DNA of 64,000 nucleotides, from NCBI GenBank assembly GCA_963070105.1, contig OY718804.1:5913317-5977316 (forward strand). Reading direction: 5' to 3'. Under the pieces are notes generated by a model. That model was not told the DNA's origin. It did no database searches and saw nothing but the letters and a program-made list of their open reading frames with translations. The stretch comes from Litomosoides sigmodontis. Taxonomy: Eukaryota; Nematoda; Chromadorea; Rhabditida; Onchocercidae. This document shows, in pieces, positions 51,563 through 64,000 of the stretch. The translations under genes were made by a program, and so were the position numbers. Every line of letters begins with the position of its first letter. Within the stretch, counting starts at the first letter, position 1.

Positions 51563-51845
51563 TGTGATAACGTTGTGATAATAATGACAGTTGCAAAATA
51601 TTTATCAGATAAAATATCTTTTTGTCATTGCCTTGCTCACATCACAGTAATGTTACGTCTTCATCTGAACAATTTCACGTTGTCTCATCTACGATAACCA
51701 TTCCATTACAAAGATAAGAGAGTTCGCTGTTATTAGAGCTTCTAATTATTGCGTGCTATGTTGTAACAAACTTATAAGCAGTGAAGCGATGCTACCCAAG
51801 AATGAGCTTGATATTTATAGTTTTGCCTATAATTTAAACAATTAA

Positions 51846-54800
51846 TTACTGTATGGTATTATTTCGTTTGCTAGTATTTTCTGCATCTAAGTCGTGACCA
51901 GCGGCCGCAGCTCTAGCAGCTTGACGCATCTTTCTTGCCACCATCACTTTGTGGAAAAGTATCATTCGTTTGTGAATCTCTGCATCTGCGATGAATTCCG
52001 GCAGCCATTTCAGGCATTCCACCTAAAATTGAAATATTTAAAATTACTTCCTTGAAACATATGGAACTACTTTTCTTCTCCGATTTATTCACAAAGTTCT
52101 GCTAAGGACTTGAAGTACATGTACACAAGAAAAAGACCTTTGTTGATGAATAATTCAAGCAAACTGGAAGGAATTTAAATGTAAATGCCATCTCTACAAA
52201 ATGTTGCCTTCAGGTGAGTTAACCTTTATTTGGTGAGCAAAATATCCGGTTGTATGCTTTACGATTCCGATTGTTCTGACAGCAGATCTAGCATAAGCAT
52301 CAGCTTTTGGCCGAAAAAATGTTGGCTTTTTGACCTGAAATGAACAATAGTTGCATTTTATTAAGAAATACCTAAATTCACTTTAAACGAATGAATTGAA
52401 GTGTAGAAATTCTGTCACTTGGTTATCAAGTAAATATAACACGGTACTATTCTCTGTTTTTCACCTGTTTTACGGAAAACGTGTATTTTGAAGCGCACTT
52501 AATTAACACTCACCTTAGCCAATTTTGTTACCACAATCATTGGGTTCACTTCCTGTATTACAATATTCGTTTTTGCATATTCTTCCTGCACAATTTCCGT
52601 TAACCAAGAAACGTATTTCTAGAACCTACATGGTCATGCATTACTTCAACCTTTGAAATCAGTAAACTCTTAATTAAACACTCCCAGCGTAAATCAAAAT
52701 TCCAGCATCTTCCACCAAAAATGCACTTTAAAAGTTTTTAAAAATTTTGAACACGCAGCAGAGGTCAGTGGAGAAGTGAGAAGACAGTACGTATCACTCA
52801 TATTATAAGTCTGATAAAACTGTTTCCCTTGCAAATATTACGTATTTAGCATTAATTGTTTTATGCTAGCAACAGTTTTGTTACTGTATCACTTCCAGAA
52901 AATCAATACGGATTATTAATAACCTTCGATGCGGCATAAACACTGAACCAGCGTAATTTGTAATATGCAGAAGACGAGGCTACATTGATGATAATGCCTG
53001 AATCTCGTTCATACATTTGTGGTAACACAGTTGCCATTAACTAAATATCATCTTACTGAAGTAATATTTAGTATGAGTCCCATTTCAACTAGTACATTCA
53101 GACACATCAGCTTTACACTCGCACCACACACCGACGATCCCATTCTGTCAAGGCGAGAGATCGATCAATTGTAAAGTTAAATTAAAATTAGCGCTTATAG
53201 GATTAAACAATGTTGTACTAAAATGATGACTAATTATGAGAAAGAAGAATACGTACCACTGTCACGGGAATAATATTTATCACACTGATGTGCTTGAATA
53301 GTCTAATGCCTCCGTCAACTTTGTGGTACAAATCGGGATATTCGAACGCCGATCCAACACTGTTCACTGAATTCGGCATTCGTTAAAGACAACATGAATA
53401 TAGAGGATGGAAATGAGAATTGGTGTATTGGAAGACCAACACCTTCCAATTCATTAGAAAAAGACATACATAATTGTGTTTAGTAGTAATTTAATTGCAA
53501 ACTTCTCTGCCAGCTAAATTATTATAAAGGAACAAATTTCAATACTCAATGCTTAATAAACAACTCATTTCGTGCCATTTTTAATTTTGGCAAAAATTTC
53601 TTCATTTCATTTCTATACTGTTGCAACCAATGCACATTTAGCAAAAGCATGGAGTTCAGCAAATTATGTATGACTCATCATCTCTAATATGTGAAACCCT
53701 AAAGTGGAAAAAAATAAAATAAACGTAAATTTACGAAATGTAAACCTAAAATGCCGACATCAAGTGCTCGGATTTGTGGTAACAATGATTTCTCATAGTA
53801 ATCAATATCGGCGCTGGAGAAATCAAAAACAATTGTTCGGACCTGAAATGTTTACTTCTGCCCGAATGTATTTGTTTAATCACTGGATTAAATGTAAAAA
53901 GTTGACACTCTTCGCTAATGTCAACTTCCTTCTTCATTACCTCACTCTCTTTATGCAAATTTGATTTTCCACGCATATGTATACTAATTTGCATATCATT
54001 TTCCACGAGAATCTAATTGCTCTAAAGATGTCAGCTACTCAGCACTTCTATTTTTACTCTCCTCTAAATTGAAAGATTCAATTAAAATTGCGCGCTACAT
54101 CGCTTTTCTCATCGTCGTGCTTTCCCATCTTGCTTTCCAGAAGTGTTTGATTCAGTGTGTCATCAATTGCTTAAAATATCATTCTTCAATCTTTCTGATA
54201 TTACAGGTATAGCACTGCAGTACAACAACGAAAGTAAAGATGTTGCTTTTCTCGCCAAGAATATCCAAATAACTTTTCGAAATTGTGTAACAGTTAAAGT
54301 ATGAATGTTACCATTTGCTTTATTTCAGACAAAATAGGTTGCGCACTTTGTAAGTTAAATTACGGCACTAATTTCTCTTTTAGAGTTGTTGTTTCCAAGT
54401 TAGAAGTTTTCGTTGTCTCTCACTTTTGATACGAATGGGAGTAGTTTACTTGAAACCGTTATGTATTTATTTCTTTAATTTAGCATTGAAAGGAATTGCA
54501 TTACCTCTGAAGAAGTTTCTTTTTCAATTTGAGCTTTCACATCTTCAAGCCTTGATTGGGTGCGCGAGATTAGCAGTATCGAGAAGCCTTTTCGTGCTAA
54601 TTCAAATGCATATCCTTTGCCTATACCATCTGTTGCACCAGTAATTACTACAATTAACTTTTATAATAACAGAAACACGTAAAGCTTCTTCCGAGGTAGG
54701 TATCTTCCCTAACTGTAATGAAAATTGTGGATTCTCAATCTAAAGAACGGAATACTGCCACTGGCGCTAATTGATTTTGCGAACTTATAGCTCCTGAATT

Positions 54801-55328
54801 TCACAGAAATCGAAAAGAAATACGACGTTCAGACTAACAATATGAAGAGATTGGAATTTGGTAGTGAAACCTGAAAAAACATCTTGCTGTCACTTATCTG
54901 TGCGAAAAATTTAAGCGGTATAAATTCTCATACCATATTTTTCATGCAACTTAATTTCATTCAAACTTCGGCATTCTAATTCACAGTGCAATCGATTACA
55001 ACGAAAATGCAATTCTTGATATCTATCATTTTCAGAATATTATAGAATGATATGAAGATATCTGACTTGAAGTGTTCACTCATACATCTACAGCTCAACT
55101 ATGCGCCAAATGTTAAAGAACCGCTGGCTACAGAAGTTGACGATGAAATTTACAAATTCTATGATGTTACTAAAAGTCACCTGCCCATTTAGCACCGGCA
55201 AGTTTGTGGAGATCGCGTTGCTTAGCTAGAAAAAATGGATAGACTAAATTATAAATTGCAAGCATGAGGCGATATGTAGTGAATATTATATACGTCCAAC
55301 CAATAATGTTTGTCATAGACAAATCCAT
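51846..55328 (-). CDS. let-767: LET-767/HSD17B12-type short-chain dehydrogenase (very-long-chain 3-oxoacyl-CoA / 17-beta-steroid reductase family)
   Basis: This is an NAD(P)H-dependent reductase of the ER-membrane HSD17B12 branch, which acts in fatty-acid elongation and steroid metabolism. Eight exons: 55328-55181, 54647-54505, 53842-53746, 53366-53257, 53040-52924, 52618-52514, 52334-52224 and 52022-51846. They total 1008 bases, 335 residues plus TAA, with all phases in agreement. The start ATG lies three bases downstream of a TTTTAG acceptor, consistent with trans-splicing. The N-terminus is hydrophobic (a membrane segment at about residues 5-35). The cofactor motif is TGATDGIG, and the catalytic set is Ser in VASSSAY and YAASK. 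The usual NNxG motif reads NSVG across the third splice junction. The C-terminus is basic and Ala-rich. It could equally be one of the paralogous steroid dehydrogenases (stdh); the family assignment is firm, the exact orthology less so. Confidence 0.9.
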
Positions 55329-58300
55329 TTGCTAAAATTGAAAATTAATCATTCTATTTATAGAAATACGCATTTCATGTTTTGTTAGTATTTGACGCAC
55401 AGATCGACAATGCCCAATTTCTTCAGTAAAACCATTAAAGTTAATTCATTAATTTCAAAGAGAAATGGAGCTGAATAAGTGAGTAGTCTGTTGTACTTTC
55501 GGTTAAAAAAACTTCAAATGTTCTCTTTTAGTACCTTTTGAAATAGTAGATGCAACAAGGCTGACCCGAATTAAACAATTCATTTTTCATTTCTCAAAAA
55601 TATCCCCACCAATTTTCATACTGTTAGGACATAAAGGAATAGACGGAATTCTTCAAATGAATCCAATAAGCAGTTTTGCTTATGCAATATGACTTCCTTT
55701 CAAAAAAATTTTTCAAAAAAGACATCCATTTGCCTTCATCCTTCCATCAAATAGCATTATGGAGTGCTCCTCATTTTAGCGCAAAGTGGCTCATTCAAAA
55801 TTTTTGCACTAATCATCGGTTTCCTTCAAAAGTTCATAAAAGTTCAAAATCTAACATTAAAGAACAATCACTAATAGAAGATCTTAACGTAACGAACAAA
55901 AAACTCGAGCAGAATTCCGTCATCCTGGCAGTAGTGCCTTTTACTATCTTAACCTTCAGGCTAACTGTTAGAATTAACTTAATTTTAATACATTTAATTT
56001 CCTAATGGTTTAAAAAGAACATAAGACAGTTTTGAACTTCGCAGACAACTCAATAGCAAAACAAGGTTAATTTAAAACACATTCTTAATATGCGCGTATA
56101 TCTGTATTATAGTTAGAAAATTTTTGTCAGAAAAAGGAGCGAACATTATTCTAAACTTTTTTTTTTGAATTTTTGCTCTTAAATTGCTATTTGTAATTTC
56201 ATAGTTGCATTACAATTATGAAAAACAGAGATTTACTTGCCAAGAATTACAATTACGTCTGAGAATTTAAGGACGAACTTTTTAAATTTTGTCAACAATT
56301 ACTTACTTTCCTGCAATTTTTAGAAAAGGTAAGAAAAATTTTCGCATTTTTTTAAAATTGCCAACTCTCTATCCTTACAAATATTCCTTCGCACATATTA
56401 GCTTTGTTCTTTTAAAATACCACATCTTTATCCGTTCATTGCATTTGAGGATAACTGATAATTTCAACATCAAAAATTCAGATTGCATCGCAAATGAATT
56501 TCATTCCATTTGTAGCAAAGAAAATCATTTTTCAATCAAACGAAATTTCTGCCGTGTTCGTTTTTTGAAATATATTTACCGTGTTACGAGCAACACGATC
56601 TTTCCATTCCTCATCAACGACTGCATTTCAAAATATTCTCATCTTAAAAAGACGTAGATGTGGTGATGGGATACCTGTTGAAGGTTAATTAGCGGTATAA
56701 TACGAAGGACTAAAATGAATTAAAAGTATGCAAATGAATGAATTTGCACCTAGCTTGCAGATAGGAAATATTAAATTTAGAAAGAATTTAATACGTTTGA
56801 CAGACGTAGGATTACATGACAGTGCCGTCAAGTGGAACATGGTGGAAATCTCACCGACCACTGATAAACCCATCCGGACATATTTCAAAAAAAAGTGGAA
56901 CAAAAAAGTGCATTATTTGAAATTGCCAAAATGTCACGAAACATCTGCTTTCCGTCAACAATTAACAAAACAAACCCAAAATGGGATTTCTATTGCTCTT
57001 AGCTCACCTCTCCAGAAGTCAGTATGAACCGATGAAAGCCATGAATAAATAAATTAGATTCTTTGATTTGTTCAGACGTGTTTTAAAACTCTACCGCAGT
57101 AATTTTGCCTGTAAATTAACATCAGTGCTTCAGAGTCACTAAAATTTAACTGTTAACAATTGTGTGTACAAGTGGGCTCGACATGTGGCTGTAATCAGTA
57201 TGCTTTTAAAAAAGGAAAGAAAAAGTTCTAAATGATTAATTAGTTCCGCTCCTCTCACCATCGATAATTTGCAGTGGAAAAGCAAGTTTATTATAATAGA
57301 ATGTTTCTGTTTCTAGAAAAATGATCGATTTTTTAATCGTTAATATGTACATGCAGTTGGAATAATAATACGACTCTATTGGATTGCAAATTTAAGTGAC
57401 TTTTTTTCTTTAAAAAAAACCATTTAAATGGGTGGAAAATCAAGAATAGAACGCCGAATGAACTAACGAAGAAAAGGGAATAGGGAAGAGGAAGAGAAAT
57501 GGGCAGTGAATGAATTGAAACAATCATGAAAAAAGAAATGACATTTATTAGTGTCAAATGAGAAATGGATCAGTGTGTTATGATGGAATGGAATTAATTT
57601 CTCCATAGAGATTGCTCAAATAAGATCAAGAAGTATTGTTCCTACGCGGATCCGGTCGGGCACCATCATCAATCGTATCCGCAATGGATTAAAGAAGGAG
57701 AAATCATCAGGAAGTGACGCCTAATGAATTAGGACAAGTCAAATCCAACAGTTGCAGGATTTGATGATTCGAAAAAAACATCATTTATGACTGTCAGTAC
57801 CATTAGACAATCAGTTAGTATTCATAAAATCACATTTCTGTAATTAATTGAAATGAAATTCCAATTGCAATACTAAACTTATCAAATACATCGTTTATAA
57901 CAAAAGTTAGCATTCACGCTTGAAATTGCTTGAGGAAACGGTGCACTGTAAATAAGAAAATATTTCAGGCCTTTCGAAGAGCAATTAGTTTCTTTTTTTT
58001 TTTTTTAATTTTACTCCCCCTAAAGCACAAAAATCAATGTTCTAGCAGCCCGTATTCACATCTAAGTGCCTACTTGCAGGGTTTGACTTCCATCGAAGTT
58101 AATGCAATCAATTTCTATCTGTTCTTATAAGTTTGTTTTGCACTCTCTGAAGGTAACTCTGGTCATTAAAACTTTCAGTGATAGCACACCGAACTATCAT
58201 TAATAAGCAATACTTGTCACAGAAGACCCTGTTCTCCACGAATGGCTAAAGATTATTGAAGTATAAAAATAAAAGCAATTGTAAACAAATTTTATTACTC

Positions 58301-60380
58301 ACACATCCAAGCAGAGGAAAGAAATTGGAAACTTTATTTTCACACTCTCATATGCCAATTCTCCTTCTACCGCGGTAGATTAAATATGAAAGTTCCTCAA
58401 CTCACCATTGATGATAATATGAAAACCTCCTCTATGACATGGTAGTTAGTAAGTGATAATTGTTAATATCACTTAAATCACGTACAGAAATTTAAGTCAA
58501 ACTTTTGTCGGCTTTTACTCGGACAATTTTTTATCTCACATAAATTCTAGATTATCACACAAATCAATGTATGCATGCCAAATTTTTAAATCAGATGACG
58601 GAATGCATTTACTCAATTAACTTGATTACAGTATGTTGCGCTTTCCATTCATGTGCTCAGTTTAATTCCTTAATTAGCATCAGTTATCACAAAATATCTA
58701 AACTGTGATGGATGCTAACAACCATGAAGCCAAATTAGGTGAACATTGCCAACATCAAAAAAATTAAGCAAGAGGAGCATTACTCTCAGGAAATGGTAGT
58801 TATAAAATAAATCCAGATGAGGGAAATTCTACCAACAAAAAACTTTGTAACTGTTGTGCAGTACAGGAAAGAATCCACCCCTGGAGATACCTGATCCACT
58901 ATCCTATCTTACTCCTGTCCAATTTTCATAGCATGCGTCAGGCTTGTGAGTACGTACAACAATTCATAAGACTGAAAATGAATTTCATGTTTATTAAACC
59001 ATATAGCAAATTTGCAAGTTTCGAAAATAATTCAACGTAATAAACAATCAGCAGCCGAAACCACAAGTCAATAAGCTGAGGATTTCAATTCAACTTAAAT
59101 CTCAGCATATTACATCGATCGTCATATGCTGTCCAAAAGGTCCTTCACGAATAAAATGTTTCGTATAGATTTCATTAATCTTTTACTAAATACTAAAATG
59201 GTGCGCATGACTGCTTGCTTGTGACACCTTCGGAACATCGGCTATTCTCTCTTTAGTGTCACCTGCTGGTTATTTGCACAAAACTCATCTTTTCAACGAA
59301 AATAATAAAACTATTTATCGAGAACTTTATGTCCCTACGCGCATGGGAAAGTATATCTATGTTTGCTTGCAACAGGTTCTCTAAAAAATTTCAATAAATT
59401 TTTGGTGATTGTTAAGAAAACAAGAATATCCACGAAATATTTAAATAGTCATAGATTCATGAATCCATGAATAATTCAGTGAAGCGATAGACACAATCAA
59501 TTAATTTATAAAAACTTTACAAGAAACCCATTTACAGAAACGGTGAAGTCCCCAAAATTTTAAAATCAAAACTCGTTTTTGGGAGGAAAAGTGCTCCACA
59601 GAAGCACGATTCCTTCCTCCAGTTAATACTCACCATAAGGTTCCTCTCCCTAAATTGGCTACAAAATTCTACAGATCGAGCAACTTTTCCGATTTCAAAA
59701 GCCTGAACTTATCTGCAAGTTAAAATCTAAACACAGACGAAAAGAGCATAAACTACACATCTACATCACTCGATTCTTTTGCTCGATAAAAATAGCTGTG
59801 CACTACCACTAAAAAGCATCAGCAGCTTAATCACCAACAGTTAACTAACACTGAGGACAGGCATGAGGCTACGCGTACCATAACTCCCGACTATGCAAAA
59901 CTGCCAATTTTCTTCCATAAAAATTTGATCGCAATTCGTAAACACGTACACATATGGAGAGTTTTTGTAGCCTTATTCAAATTCCTTATAATGATTCGTT
60001 TTACCAAAATTAGGACTTCCTTTTTGTAGTCAATTGAAACAGAAAACTCTCATATTAACAGCGATGGCCATAAACAGTAACAATTAGGCGCAAAAAATGA
60101 ATTTTCATGGAAAAAACCATTCAATCAGACGTTGCATTCATCAGTTCAATTTAGCTGCAGTTCAAGAACATTCAGCAACAGAAAACTAGAGAAAAAAATC
60201 ACATGAATGAGCAAATATGAAGCTGGTTTCATCGAAAATAAAAGAAAAACACTATTAACGAAATCATCAAAATGCACAGAAAACAAAGGCACTGCAGCAC
60301 GTAAATGTGCCTGAAGCTTCAGGACGAATTACAGATGACCTGTCTGATGTAAATTATTAGAACTCGCTACCAACTCCACA
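55329..60380. other. Gene-poor 5-kb stretch between the SDR and S6K genes
   Basis: AT-rich. Plus-strand open frames at 55676-56005, 56289-56657 and 56728-57027 resemble no family. The last is followed by AATAAATAAA near 57042. The GC-rich patch at 57609-57724 stands out. Confidence 0.4.
57609..57724 (+). other. GC-rich coding-like patch, strand uncertain
   Basis: After TTTCTCCATAG the plus strand reads 37 codons to TAA with an Arg-rich stretch (VPTRIRSGTIINRIRNGL). A second plus frame and one minus frame are also open here. The patch is clearly richer in GC than the 5 kb around it, so it is probably an exon or a conserved element, but I cannot assign it. Confidence 0.2.
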
Positions 60381-63967
<3,587 letters not shown>

Positions 63968-64000
63968 CTGCAATAATAAATGACAAAAAAAAAACAAAAT

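Larger units (their letters stand above)
49941..51845. other. Intergenic between Rheb and the SDR gene
   Basis: About 1.9 kb. Apart from the two weak exon candidates listed separately (50153-50245 and 51326-51562) nothing is supported. Confidence 0.45.

Noticed and set aside
55676..57027. Three consecutive plus-strand ORFs (110, 123 and 100 codons)
   Set aside because: Composition follows the AT-rich background; frames differ, junctions between them do not agree well, and no domain is visible. The AATAAATAAA after the last is not enough.

Overview
The window is eukaryotic and almost certainly from a nematode. It is AT-rich and rich in microsatellites. Its genes are split into short exons by introns that mostly run from a few dozen to several hundred bases, with 3' splice sites of the TTTCAG/TTTTAG type. 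Several start codons lie just downstream of a splice acceptor, as in spliced-leader trans-spliced genes. The species cannot be read from the sequence; composition and intron size would suit a clade III (spirurid/filarial-like) worm. No rRNA, CRISPR, prokaryotic operon or convincing tRNA was seen.

All well-supported genes lie on the minus strand. From right to left they are: the 3' part of p70 ribosomal S6 kinase (60381-63967, 5' end outside the window); a let-767/HSD17B12-type short-chain dehydrogenase (51846-55328); the small GTPase Rheb (48426-49940); an arfaptin-type BAR protein (42539-45724); a sphingomyelin-synthase-family membrane enzyme (32213-35992); an SR-protein kinase spread over 12.4 kb (17355-29803); and a multi-exon zinc-finger protein of unknown function (9187 to about 14749). 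I rebuilt these models by joining exons whose reading phases agree across GT/AG junctions. A further unidentified minus-strand gene is suggested by two phase-compatible exons at 3625-4070. The left 9 kb otherwise holds mainly microsatellites and coding-like patches whose strand I cannot settle.

Functionally the window holds both the activator (Rheb) and a classic effector (S6K) of TOR complex 1, separated by one lipid-metabolism gene. It also has two lipid enzymes (sphingomyelin synthase and a 3-ketoacyl-CoA/steroid reductase-like SDR), a Golgi/ARF-effector BAR protein and an RNA-splicing kinase. From memory, the C. elegans counterparts of SRPK (spk-1), Rheb (rheb-1), let-767 and S6K (rsks-1) all lie on chromosome III, so the window looks like a fragment of that ancestral linkage group.

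The most interesting points are: a phase-neutral pair of exons that would insert about 541 residues, starting with two hydrophobic segments, near the N-terminus of the SR-protein kinase; a 73-base intronic hairpin in the same gene; an upstream ORF whose stop overlaps the kinase start codon; a departure from the NNxG motif in the SDR; and the zinc-finger/RS-tail protein, which I could not place in any known family.
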